Assembly: GCA_007449985.2 (NCBI GenBank)
Contig: VIIQ02000848.1
Location: 62,001 to 126,000, forward strand
Direction of reading: 5' to 3'
Length of the DNA stretch: 64,000 bases
From: Desmodesmus armatus
Taxonomy: Eukaryota; Chlorophyta; Chlorophyceae; Sphaeropleales; Scenedesmaceae
This document shows, one piece after another, positions 21,901 through 33,149 of this stretch. The notes below the pieces were generated by a model. It ran no database searches. It was given only the letters and a program-made list of their open reading frames with translations, and was not told the origin of the DNA. Position 1 is the first letter of the stretch. Each line of letters starts with the position of its first letter. Made by a program: the position numbers and the translations under genes.

Positions 21901-23127
21901 CTGGTTCTCTCCTCATGGATGCTCAGTGTATAGTAGGCTAAAGTGCCTGCAGCAACAACAGTGACCACGGCACCACAGGCAACAACTACCACCACACCTC
22001 AGGTGAGGTTTACCTCTGGTGGCTGGTGGGTTCCTCAAGATCATATGTTCTTCTGAATAACGTACTTCTGTGCTGTTGGGTTAGTGGGTTTTGAGGTTGT
22101 CTTGGGTCTGAAAGCAAAAGTCACTATCTGGCTGCCTTTATGGTGCTGGTGCTCCCCCCATGTATGCTCAGTATGCACTAGCTAGTACAGTAGGCTAACA
22201 GGGCCTGCAGCAACAACAGTGACCACGGCACCTCAGGCAACGACCACCACCACCCCTCAGGTGGGGGTTCGGGGGCCAGGGTGTCCCTCAAGACCATTTT
22301 GTCTCTCCTGATATTATATCTGTGCTGTTGGGTTGTGGGTGTTACGGTGGTCTTGGGTCTCATTATCTGGCTGCCGTTATGGTGCTGGTGCTCCCCTCAT
22401 GTATGCTCAGTATGTACTAGCCAGTACAGTAGGCTAACAGTGCCTGCAGCAACAACAGTGACCACAGCACCTCAGGCAACGACCACCACCACCCCTCAGG
22501 TGATGGTTCTGGGGCTGGTTTGTCCCTCGTGACGAATGTTGTCTCACCTGAAAACCTTTTTGGCTGTTGGGTTTTGAGGGTTTGGGGGTCAGGGGGTCTA
22601 GTTTGAATCACTATCTTGCTGCTCATACGGGGCTGGTTCTTCTTGCATGGATGCTCAGAACGTAGTAAGCTAGCAGTGCGTACAGGCCACCTATCACCAA
22701 CGCAACCCATTATGCGATTCTCGTGACGGCGTGTGTGTTATGGATGCTGAAAATATTGGCAGTATGCCCAGGATGCACGCGTGTCAACCTTGGTACATAA
22801 GTACATCGCTAAAAGTACAAAGTCACTTTGTATTGCAGTACTTTGTACTGCATGATGCATGCAAACAGGGAGCAGCATGCATGTGCTGGCGCATGCTGTA
22901 CAACGAGGTAATGCATCCCACCGGGACAATCCAGCTGTAGCATGTGTGAAGCAAACCGGCTCCGTGTTGAAAGAAAAAACTTTACCTGAATGCGTGTGTG
23001 CCCCTCACCGCAGGTGGCTGCGGACGGCTCCAAGGTTGAGAGCCAGACCACTCGCACTATTAGGGAGGGCAACACAGTCACCACTGTCACAACGACCACA
23101 ACCACCGCCCCCGTTGTGAGGGGCTGA
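18996..23127 (+). CDS. secreted LysM-domain, Pro/Thr-rich protein
   Basis: The first exon (18996-19071) codes for a classic signal peptide, MTASKGSAAWSAAALAAFLL then VLTVS, and ends at a GTGGGT donor in phase 1. A following exon near 19336 gives a Cys-containing mature start (EQPGGRCKSLTDDGHLATLC). The exon ending at 20520 carries one LysM domain: CYMYRAQTGDTIEQMARDLG, VSAADIRQRNSANI, RLNGRFVQICDI, matching the family pattern Y-x-V-x-x-GDT...N...L-x-x-G-x-x-L-x-I. Exon 21479-21759 is a Pro-rich stalk (PPPPTPPPPPPPAP) followed by Thr/Val/Pro repeats, and the last exon 23014-23127 ends in TVTTTTTTAPVVRG-stop. LysM domains bind N-acetylglucosamine polymers, so the product probably sits in the wall or extracellular matrix. 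Internal exons between 19.1 and 20.3 kb (for example an Ala/Val-rich one near 19.80-20.02 kb) are uncertain. Confidence 0.6.
20640..21330 (+). repeat. three decayed copies of the LysM exon 3' edge
   Basis: The segment GDTIEQMATDLGVSAADIRQ to CDITS plus the GTGAGT donor recurs at about 20645-20775, 20885-21015 and, badly eroded, 21148-21320, at about 245-bp spacing. All lack the first LysM strand, copy 3 has an in-frame stop after AADT, and copy 4 is frameshifted. G runs follow the donors (21078-21096, 21222-21234). They are intronic decoys and not extra LysM domains. Confidence 0.75.
21940..22510 (+). repeat. three copies of the Thr-rich exon 3' edge
   Basis: The end of the Pro/Thr exon (PAATTVTTAPQATTTTTPQ with its GTGAGG/GTGGGG/GTGATG donor) is repeated at about 21945-22002, 22201-22260 and 22441-22499, with a well-kept intron piece between. 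The candidate acceptor before each (AAG or ACAG) would give 59-nt units that are not a multiple of three, so including any of them would shift the frame; they are unlikely to be regular exons. Confidence 0.7.
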
Positions 23128-26100
23128 ACCCCGAGGCGGCACCACTGCTGCAGCTGCCCAGGGCTACAGCTTGCAACGTCAGCAGCAGCAGGAGCAGCCA
23201 GGCGCTCCCAGCATGCAGCAGCAGCCTCGGGTGCCCAGCTCTTCCACACGACAGCAGCCACCGCTTGCCGCTGCTGGCGTGCAGGAGCAGCTTGACTGGA
23301 GCATCAGCATCCCGCAGCTCAGCAGGGGTGGTCAGGGCTTGGTGAGGTGCAGTGCTGAGAGCCTGTGCTACTGCCTGTCTTTGTCGGGTGCTACTATGGC
23401 TATGGCGTTCCCTGGTGTGTGGGGTGGGTAATGCTGGTTGGGACCCCCGTGAAGTTTGTTTTTCGGGGACTGTCAAGCACCGGGGTGTCTGTGGCAGTGT
23501 CGTGGTTCCTGCTGGCAGTGTGCACACGTTCATGACACAGAGTGTGGGGTACATGCCTGGCCCATACTTGATGGGTGTGACCGTTACCTAGATGATACTG
23601 TGGGCCATGAATACGAGCCGTGGCTGCTGTTGGTCGCTTCGCTTATGATTTTTGGGGCGTTTTATAGGTCTGGAGGTCTTGAGGTTTTTTGATGGGTTGG
23701 GGGGGGGGTGATTTTTCAGGTGACTTGTGTTGCCAGCCAGCACTAGTTGTAGGGTGCGATGGGCTTGGGCTTGGTTTGGCACAAGGTACCGTATGTGTTG
23801 TCACCACTAGCCTGTTGTGAGTGACATGGGCACGGCAGGGATGCCAAGTGATTGGCAGTGCTACTAGGTCACCTGCAGCGTACACCTACATGTAGTGATT
23901 GCTACAGCAGGGCCCAGGAGGTTTTGCAGGCTGAGGTGCTGATTCAGCACTGCTGAAGTGGCAATGCCAGTTGGCCCAGATGCTGATCGTCGTAGGGTGC
24001 CGTGTGCTTGGGCTTGGTTTGTCACAAGGTACCGTGTGTGTTGTCACCATCACTCTGTTGTGAGTGTCATGGGCACGGCATGGACACCATTCGATTGGCA
24101 GTGCTACTAGGTCACCTACAGTGTACACCTACATGTAGTGATGGCCACAGCAGGGCCCAGAGGGTTTACAGGCTGAGGTACTGAACCCGCAGTGCCAGGT
24201 GGCCGAGCATATTGGATACGCCAGCTGGGAGCTTGCAGCTCCTGCAGCCTCATGAAGGGCTCTTCAAACGGCACAGCTGCTGCTGTTGGTGGTGGTGATC
24301 GGCTTTTGCACAGTACAGTACAGAAATTTTGGAAGGGATTTCAAACCTCGGCACTAGCCAGCGAGCCAAGGGCTTATGAGGGTGCCCGAAAGTGCTGATA
24401 GTGCTGATGTGCAGGCCCTTGAGAGGGCATGGGTGTAGCTGCTGCACTGCTGTTGCTAGCTGCACTGTAGTTGCAACACTGGTGTGGTACCGTGGTCATA
24501 CCATGGGCATGGCATGAACAGCAGCTGCTGTTGTGAAGCCAGGCGGCTCACCACAGTTGAGGCAGCACAGGCTGTTGCGCAGTATTACATTTGCTGCTCA
24601 TGAGAACAGCAGTTGCCGGTTGAAGTGTGAGTGAGAGCTTTTTGCTGCTCTGTCTACACGAGAGCAACGGATGGTTCTCCATTCAGGTTGTCGAGTGGAG
24701 GGTGTGCGAGCAGCAGGCAACTTGGCCTTGTTGTGGTACCAGGTCAGTTTGCCAGGGTGGGGTGTTACGATTCAAAGTTTGAACCCCAAGGAGTTTAGGG
24801 TCATGAACCCTGGACCCTCATGCTGTGCCACTGGTCTCTGGGTGTTGGGAGGGATGTGCTGTCCTGCCCTGTCCTTGTCCAGCCCCAGCGGCATGATTTT
24901 TGATGTTTATTTCTTGTTGTGTGACATGGGTTTCGTTGGCTGTCTGTAGCACTTTACTGTTCCATTGTAGTTGTCAGCTGAACAGGTTCAGCTCTGCTTC
25001 ACACCAGCGCCTGCTTTGTCCAAACAGTGACCCAAGCTTGCCTCTCTGGCCTGACAGAACATGTGGTGCATGTGGGGTACACAAGGCTTACCGTCGCACC
25101 CTTGCCTTTTGCTTGGTGTTTGATTCAACGTGAACTAGTAAGCCAGTGTCTTGCTGTCTGTGCTGTGTGTGAGGGGCAGTTGCCTGGCAGTTGCAGGGTG
25201 GTCGCTTGGCGGTAGCCATGGCAGTGCAATTGGATCAACGGAGCTGTTACTGCGTTTCTAGTGTTCTTGCAGCCTGTGCGCCAGAGTATGCTGCGTATGG
25301 CAAGCATGCTTGGCATGCGCATCTGGCACATCAGCTGCACGTGCATGCCCCAGCCTGTGCACAGGGGGTTCTTTGCATGCTGGGCTCAAGGCTGGCGAGT
25401 GCATTTGCACAGCAGCTGCAGCTGCAGGTCCTCTCAAGCATATGCACAGAGACACTATGCGATGTTGCGTGCAAAGCTTGGCATGTGCGTCTGGCACACC
25501 AGTTGCATACGAGTATCGCCAAAGCCTGTGCATGGCGGTTTCGTACAATTTCTGCGCCATGACAGATAGGCGCTGACTGTACATCAGCGGTTTGCTGCAT
25601 GTTGAGCGCAAGGCCTGGCAAGTGCATGTGATGCAGCAGATGCATCTGCATGCAGGCTCGGGGAGTGTACAGCATGCATGCCTGGCGAGTGCATCTGGCA
25701 CAGCAGCTGCAGCTAGGCAGCCCCAACGCCTGTGCGCAGGTGTCAGCTGCATGTTGGACACAAGGCTTGACATGTGCATCTGAAACTTGCTCAAGCCTGT
25801 GGCATCGTGAGCAGTTTCAATGTTACAACAGCAGTATACAGGCTTGACACTTGGAGCAACGGCAGCATCAAGTGGTCAACATTGACTGAAGCACAAGGGT
25901 GCCACGCGCGCAGTTGAACCTTCATTTGATTCTGAGTGCGTTTTGCTTGACAGCAGTGACCGTGTGTCACACACATGCACCTGAACTTCAGCTGCTTGAA
26001 GTTTAAACCGCACAGAAGTCCTGAGGTTTTGCCGCAAGTGCTGCCACTGCTAAGTGGTGAAGTGAAGGCTGTGTGCCATGTGGTGCGTGGACTATGGTGT

Positions 26101-26408
26101 GCTTCAGTGGTACAGAGCACAGTGCAGGAGGGTGCACCTTGCTGCCTTTGAACCTACATTTTATGCAAGTGCCTCTAGTTGACAGCAGGTGTGTGCAACT
26201 TTGAGCCCTGGGACATTCTGCTGGCTTGAAGACGGCTGAAGGAGAGTGGTGCCCTGCACGGGCGAACATGGGTATTGTTTCGTGGATGTAGTTGGCTAGT
26301 GCCGGAGGTTGTACAAGTTTTTGCAGGCTGTTCTGCGCTGCTGTGTGACTTTTGCGGCGCTGCCCTTATGGCAGGCCGTCTTTGTAGTATATACTGCTAC
26401 ATACATCT
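23128..26408. other. 3' flank with tandem repeats; no supported exon chain
   Basis: 23130-23340 is open in one plus frame (Gln/Pro/Ser-rich, ending at a GTGAGG donor-like site) and might be an alternative 3' part of the LysM gene. Two units of about 245 bp stand at 23745-23990 and 23990-24240 (shared CTTGGGCTTGGTTTG, GGCAGTGCTACTAGGTCACC, ACACCTACATGTAGTGAT). From 25290 to 25800 a 90-130-bp unit with the core GGCATGTGCATCTGGCACA and GCCTGTGCA is repeated about six times. Short plus-strand exon-like segments exist (near 23890 and 24690), but I could not link them. Confidence 0.4.
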
Positions 26409-27002
26409 ATTGCATCGATTCCTTTAGGAATAGATGCCAATACAGCGCACGGGTCTCACACCCACACACATGACTGCCAAAAGTTGTCTGGAGTAAGGTC
26501 CAAGAGGTGCCAGAGCAGGCCTTGGCTGGCCGTTGGTTGACAATGTACTAATAAGGAGTAGAAATCCTGATTGTGAGCTGGTTATGGATGCAGCAGCAGC
26601 GAACGCAAATATTGATCCTGCTGCTGTCGGGCGGAATGCAAAAGGCACCATTGCCAAAATAGTCGTGTGTATTTGTAGGTGGCGGTGGAGTCACGACTGT
26701 ACCCTATTAACGCCTGGTTGCAAAGACACCCTCATGAACATGGACGATATCCTTGCACATGCCTAAAGCACCGCAAGCCTCACGGCAGCACAAACGTGCT
26801 CGACCATACAATATTAAGCGTTTGATGCGGTCTTCGGGCCCAGGTTGCGGGGCAAGCGCGAGTTGACTAATTGGTTACTAACAGACCGTCAGCTGTGGAT
26901 GTGCCGAACAGATAAGGACATCAGCGGATCAAGCCCATCAGCAACACTTGCGTGGACAAAAGGAGCAGGACAGGGGTATAAGGGTGCAGCATACACGTTC
27001 AC

Positions 27003-27041
<39 letters not shown>

Positions 27042-27373
27042 AAGCTTGCCGTTGAGCAATGAGTGCTATGCCATATGGTACCCGATCATGTCGTATCTGA
27101 GTTTCAAATCAAAAGCGCTACTCTCCAGGCTCTTGGAAGGCCGGGAATGGCCATCAGCAGCCTGTTTGTGACAGACATACAGCAGCAGCACACTAGCAGC
27201 AGCAACCGTTTACCACCTTGGCAGCAGCAGCCCCACAATGAGAAAGCCTCGCCCAGAAAACCAGCCACCTATGAAACCCCAGTCTGCACAATCCAGGGTA
27301 TGCCCACTTGTATCAAAAACAGCAGGACGGAATCGATGCAGTACTGACGCCACCCGGGCGTTAGACGTTCTAT
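26409..27373 (+). mobile_element. 965-bp dispersed element, copy 1
   Basis: This block matches 45753-46722 in inverted orientation along almost its whole length. Its left end begins TATTGCATCGATTCC and its right part contains GGAATCGATGCAGTACTGAC (27329-27348), so a 12-bp inverted repeat TGCATCGATTCC / GGAATCGATGCA (26411-26422, 27329-27340) is present near the ends, with about 33 further shared bases ending at GACGTTCTAT. Both copies carry a CTG/CAG tract at the same place (here 27003-27041) and a related short reading frame (MDDILAHA here, interrupted by a stop). No target-site duplication is evident. Probably a non-autonomous element or gene-derived repeat. Confidence 0.65.
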
Positions 27374-28955
27374 GTCGACAGTATACCGCTAGTAGAGAAG
27401 GTGCACGTGCGTGTGGTACAAGTGGTTTCAGATGGCGTGAGTGCCTGGGGCGGCGTTGGTTGTGGTGGGGGTGAGACAACACAGGGGAGCAGGTCACCTA
27501 GTTTGGGCACATTATCTGTGGGGAAGGTCAAGGTTCAACAGCTGTTGGCTCTTTCTGTCTTGCAGTTTTGTGGCGGGGCCACCACTGCTTTCTGTACCGA
27601 GCGTGTTTGCGACTGAGCCGTTGACACGACAGTATCAACGTGTCCTTTGGAGTGTCTGAGGCAGTGCATGTGTGACTGTTTATCGTGACTGTGTGCTGTA
27701 CTACAGTACAGTACCGTAGTGCAGTCATGTTTCTTCGGGGGGTCCGAGGCTGCCACAGGGTGGTCAGGCAGTACATGTGTGAATGTCCACGCTCCTGCAT
27801 ACTGAGCGCCATATTCTGTAGGGGGTCTCAGGCTGCCGGAGGGCGGTCAGGCAGTGTGCCGACAGAGGGAGTACTTGGATACATGCAAGCTCACTAAGAC
27901 TGTGTGTGACTGTCCATCGTGACTGTGTACAGTACAGTCGTGCCGTTGAGGTCATGTGAGGCTGCCGAAGGGCGGTCAGGCAGTGTGCGTGTGTGATTGT
28001 ACAGCACATTGTGACATGTGACTGCACAGTCCATGGCAACATGCGGCTTTGCAGTCCATAGTGCTGTCTGCTTGGCAGTGAGCATGGCAGCCAGGGCTGA
28101 ATGCTCAGGCAGGCAAGGGGTGGACAGAGGAGGACAGGAAGGTGTGGTGTTCTGTGGATAGGCATTGCTGGTCAATTTCTTTGAAGTCATTTTTTTGTAA
28201 CAGTTGTTTTACAACAACCCCTGAACCGCGGGACTCCCGCTGGGATATGGAAGACTGTGGACCCTTGCCACCATCCACATGTGGTCAAGTAGCCTCTACT
28301 GTCAAAGACAAACCCTTCCACGACGTGTCCATACTGCGCCAGTCTGCAAACACTGATACGCACACTTTCAGATAGTCACTGATCCAGCAGCACATGTTAT
28401 GGTAGTGTGTGCCGCAACACTGTTGTGCTCCAGTGTGAATGGATTTGACAGACACGACAGCTTCAGCCTCTGCGATCTTACTACAACACTGTTGTGCTCC
28501 AGTGTGATTGGATTTGGGGCGGCCGTCATGGCGAACTCTCAGCCAGTGAAGAGGTTGAAAGACTGCAAAGGCCTGAACTGCGTGTACAGAAGCTGCCCAG
28601 ACAGCTGTGGTGCAGCACGATGGTGTCAATGTAGGAATGCAGCTGCTGAGCTGGCATGACGCACTGTCCGTCCACGAAGGAACATGTGGTGTTTTCATCA
28701 GAGAGGGGAGAAGAGCACAAGCAGGCACATGCCTTGTTGATCTTGCCTGCATCTCACCTTCTGCATGAGACAACGAAAACGGGCAGCAAGTCTGACAACA
28801 CGTACTGCTGCGGGTTTCAAGGGGGCACTACAGTAACAGGGTTTAGCACACGCATACTATGATTGATGTCAGGCTTCCCCGCTCAACCTTGATACGATCA
28901 TCTGTAAGAAGGGTGCGCACAGAGGCGTTGTGGATGCCTGACTGGCAGCTGTGAA
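27374..28955. other. repeat-bearing flank upstream of the SAC3-family gene
   Basis: From 27600 to 28020 a unit with the core GAGGCTGCC, GGTGGTCAGGCAGT and TGTGTGAnTGTnCATCGTGAC recurs about four times with short ACAGTACAGTAC stretches. 27860-27898 equals 12528-12566. At 28410-28450 and 28484-28520 the sequence CAACACTGTTGTGCTCCAGT with its flanks is duplicated. Upstream exons of the 28956 gene could lie here, but none was convincing. Confidence 0.4.
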
Positions 28956-31900
28956 ATGGCTCTCCTGCAGACCAGCAACCAAGGTGACTCCGTGCTTCTC
29001 GCTGCCAGTGCCCCATTCCTGCGGTCCCCCAGCCCAACCCCTGAACCAGCAAAGCTCAGTCCCTCACTCAAGCAGCCTAGCAGCAAGCAGCTTCAGGCTG
29101 TCCAGACTGCAGCTCAAGTCAGAAGAGCCAGTCCCAAGAAGGCAGTCAGCACCAGACCTCAGGCTCCAGTAGTAGGCAGCAAACGAAGCGTCACAGACAG
29201 CTTAGTGGTCGAAGACGACAGCAAGCCGCACTACCGTGACATTGGCAGTGGTGTTGCTGGACTGCCCTGGGAGACTGTGGTCTTGAGGCCTCCCTTCTCG
29301 CTGTTTTGAGGTAAGCAAACATTTTGATTGCGTTTGTTTGGTACAGTGTCGTGGCGCATTGCCTGCTCCGTGTTGTCGTGCTGACGTTGGCTGTTTCTGC
29401 TTCAATCTGTGATGGACTGATTGCAGGCACTCCTGCCTGCCAACGTTTGGGGGATCAAGGGCACTTGCAGCATACTGTACAGCATCAACGACCAGATGGG
29501 CAAACGAAAGGCTGACACCGAGCAACAAAAGCAGAACAGCAGCAAGCATGCCAAGGTGCAGCAGGTGCGCCGAGGCTGGGGAGGCCCGTGCTGCAGCATG
29601 AAAGGAATGACTGCTTTTGTGTCATTTGCGAAACTTGGTCTGCAGCATTGAAGCAACGCCTGTATGCAGAGCACCAGAGGGGGGTGGCCTCATGCTTGCG
29701 TCTGCATGGTGCGGTCCGGCCTGCTTCCACACGTATTACCAAGTGTCGCTCTGCCTCATGCTGCAGGGTGCAGCAGCAGCAGCCGGGGTTGCCAGAGCAG
29801 CCTCCAAACTATCCTTGTCCGGTGCTGCAGCAGCACCAGCACATTCGCACCTTGCAGACAAGGAGCGATTGGCAGCAGCCATTGCAGTGAAGGAGAAGGT
29901 GCTGACGCAGCTGCAGAAGCAGCAGGTTGCAGCCGACCCTGCAACCAGGGCCCGCCTGCAGCACAAACTTGACAAACTGATGGGCAAGACAACTCCAGCA
30001 CTAACACCAGCAGCTGCAGCCGTCAAGCCTCCCAGCAACACAGCAGCAGGGCATGCAGGCAGCGGCACACACAAGCAGAAGCAGCAGCAAAAGCTGCAGC
30101 AGAAGCAGGCGCTGGCGCAGCAGCAGCAGCAACGTCAACCCCTGGCCGGCATTGCCCCTGTGCTGGCCGTCACTGCTGCAGAGCAGGTGCGTGCGGCCCC
30201 GTGGTGTGTCGCTCTCATATGCTTTCTGTGCCGTCTGTCCGCATGCACCCTGCAGTTGAGGTGGCACTATTCTTTTCGCAAGGGCGCAAGCCGGCTTGCA
30301 GGGGCCCAGAGTTGCAGCGCACAGCATCACTTGTGTGAGGCAGATAAGAACACTGTTCAGCATCAACAGGCAGCTGTCCCAAAAAGGAGCACATATTCTC
30401 ATTTCATATGAACTTCAGACCACACACTGATTGGCTGCATGCAGCACAAAGGTGCCTCACTACCCCTGTGACCCGCCTCTTGTCCCCTTCGCTGACCTGC
30501 AGGCCCGGCGTGCTGAGCGCCAGCAGCGCTTTGCAGCAGACCTGGCCAGCATCAAGGCAGCCAGCTGCAACAGCAGCGGCGCAGCAGGCAGCGGCATGTT
30601 TGGGGCCGGCAGGAGTGCAGCAGAGTCTGAGCAGGCCATTGGCACAGGGTGGCTGGCGCTGCATGGCGGCTTTGGCACCAGCACAGCTCTGGAGAAGCAG
30701 TACCTGCGGTTGACGTCGGTGCCCAAAGCTGAGGATGTGCGGCCACCAGAGGTAAGCTTGATGCCTGCCATTCATCGCTGACCGTGCTGCAGATGAGGCT
30801 CAGATTTGCCCAAGTACATCAGCAGCAGCGCTGGTGCTCTCAGCAGGGGTGCGTTTGGCAAGATCAGGATGCATGTGGGACTGCAGGGCCGCTAACGTGT
30901 GCGCCCTGCACGCAGCCACCAGGAGCTGGAATGTTCCGCTGGCCCTTGCTCATGCCTTGTGGTGGTGCTGCTGTGTCGTGCCGCCCAGTGGTGGACTGTT
31001 GCTGAACCCTCTGTCCTCCCTGGGCGCATGCGTGCTCACGCATGTACTTGGTTTGATAGCACAGCAGCAATGCACGCGTGTTGCGGTACGTGTGGTGCAT
31101 GAAACTTTGATGTCGCCCCTTCCTCCTACCTCCTTAGTATGGTACAGTCTTGCAAGGCCTGGGTCTTTGTGCTGACCCCTGAGCTGTGGTGCTTCTCACT
31201 GCCATGCAGGTGCTGGAGAAGTCGCTGGCGCTGATCAAGAAGCGCTGGAAAAAGGAGCGCTGCAGCTACGCATACGCATGCAGCCAGCTCAAATCTATCC
31301 GGCAGGACCTCACTGTGCAGGTGCGTCCAGCATGTGTCCAGGGTTGATGCTGCTGACTGTGTGTATTGCATTTGCTGTGAATGAGTCCTGCGCTGCATGT
31401 GTGCTCATGCGCAGTGTCTGCGACGTGGCTGGGTAGGGTGCAGAGGATGTTGCATTGTTTGTTCTTATGGGTGTGCCAGGTAACCTTTGCTGCGGCAGCA
31501 CTGAGGGGCTGCAGCATGCTTTGGATGGGCGCATGTTGCAGGCTGCAGTGGGCTGTGTTGATGTGTTGCACACTGAGCGGCATCTTTCCCAGTTTGAGCT
31601 CTGCTGTTGACGCTGCTGTGCTGTGCTGTGGTGCTGGTCGCAGGGAGTTGCCACGCAGCTGACGCGGGACGCATATGAGACGCATGCGCGCATCGCCCTG
31701 GAGGCAGCAGACCTGGCAGAGTTCCGGCAGTGCCTGGCACGCCTCAAGCAGCTGTACCGCGCAGGGGTGAGTCGGAATGATGTGTTTGTAAGCGCTGAAG
31801 TCTGCAACTTCAGCAGTGCAGCATGCACTAAAGAGGCAAGGCTTGAGCAGCTGCAATGTTCGCATGGGCAGTTTGTTATTGTTGCTGTCTAGAGCAGCCT

Positions 31901-33149
31901 CCTGCAACTGGCTGCACGTGCTGCAGTGTGCTGCGCTGTTGCTGGGTGCCCAACGCCCCTGGCCGCATCGTCAGCTGCATGTGCGTGTCTCCCAGCTGTC
32001 TGTGCAAGTTCTCAGCTGGTGCTGGCAGGTGGCTGTATGTTTGGGTCAACCCGAACCAGGCCTGTGCCAGATAGTTGCTCACCAACAACAGCACATCCGG
32101 CAGTTGCTGTCCAGCACTTGCACACCTCGTTCGCCACAATCCACATGCTGTTGCGGCAGTTTTTATGCTGATGTGTGCCTTGCTGTGTGGTCAAACTTGT
32201 GCAGGTTGGCGGCAACAAGGCCGAGTTCCATGCGTATGGTCTGCTGCACGCTGCATCTCTGGGGAGCGGCCTGCTGTCTCAGGAGCTGTGCCAGCTGCCG
32301 CGGGACGTACTGGACGACCCCTTCATCACACATGCGCTGGCAACTGTCAACGCCTACAGGTGTGCTGGCGTGCTGACAAGCTGGCTGCTTGTTCCGATCA
32401 CATGCCACCACTGCCTTACTGAACTCTCAGCCTGCAGGTTCGTCAGCAACCTGCATCGCTTACAATAGCCATGCTGGGCTCGAGCGTCGGCCTTGGACGC
32501 ACACGTTATGAAGCAGCGCTGTGGAGCAGTGCTGATGCCGCCCTTGCGTTGTGCTGCTGCTTTTGCGTGCTGCTTGCATCCATGTGCAGGACGGGGGGCT
32601 ACACCATGTTCATGCAGCGCTATGCTGACGCCACACGCATGGCACCCTACCTGATGGACGCGCTGCTGCCCAAGATCCGAGCAGGTGTGTGTGGTGTGAT
32701 GTTCACTGCCGGCCAGCTCTGGATAATGTGTATCCAGCCAGTCAGGACCCTATGTCAATACCCCCGGTGTTTTCTTTCTCGCCAGCTGCTGCTACTGGCC
32801 GCTGCGCTGCGCTCGTCAGTGTCAACTACCTGCCAAGTGCAGGTGTATGCAGCTGTAGGCGATACTGTCATGCCAGACGCTACATTATTGCATCTGCAGT
32901 ACCCACACCAGGCATGCCTGCGTGCTGCCTTCCCGCTTTGCTGTTGCTGTTGCAGCTGGGGTGTCTACCATGTTGACTGCCTACCACCCCTGCCGCGTGC
33001 CGCTGGCATGGGCTGCGCAGCAGCTGGGCTTCGACAAAGACCAGCTGGAGGAGGGCATAGAGTACCTGCAGTCCCAGGGGGTGGTGCTGGACCTGGGGTC
33101 CATGGAGATTGACACCAAGGCCACCCGCGCTGCAGGCAGGATGCGGTAG
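28956..33149 (+). CDS. SAC3/GANP-domain family protein, LENG8/THP3-like
   Basis: Nine exons: about 28956-29305, 29427-29564, 29767-30186, 30503-30751, 31210-31320, 31644-31766, 32205-32359, 32590-32684 and 32956-33149; from exon 2 on all phases agree. The N-terminal half is Ala/Gln/Lys-rich and disordered. The C-terminal half carries the family signature in order: [100 protein letters not shown] and a PCI-like end ([31 protein letters not shown]). Members of this family act in mRNA export or splicing-linked complexes (yeast Thp3-Csn12; Sac3 in TREX-2); that role is family knowledge. The start is uncertain: ATG 28956 lies at a good acceptor (CTCTCCTGCAG), and exon 1 reads a TGA just before the GTAAGC donor at 29310. 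Confidence 0.85.
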
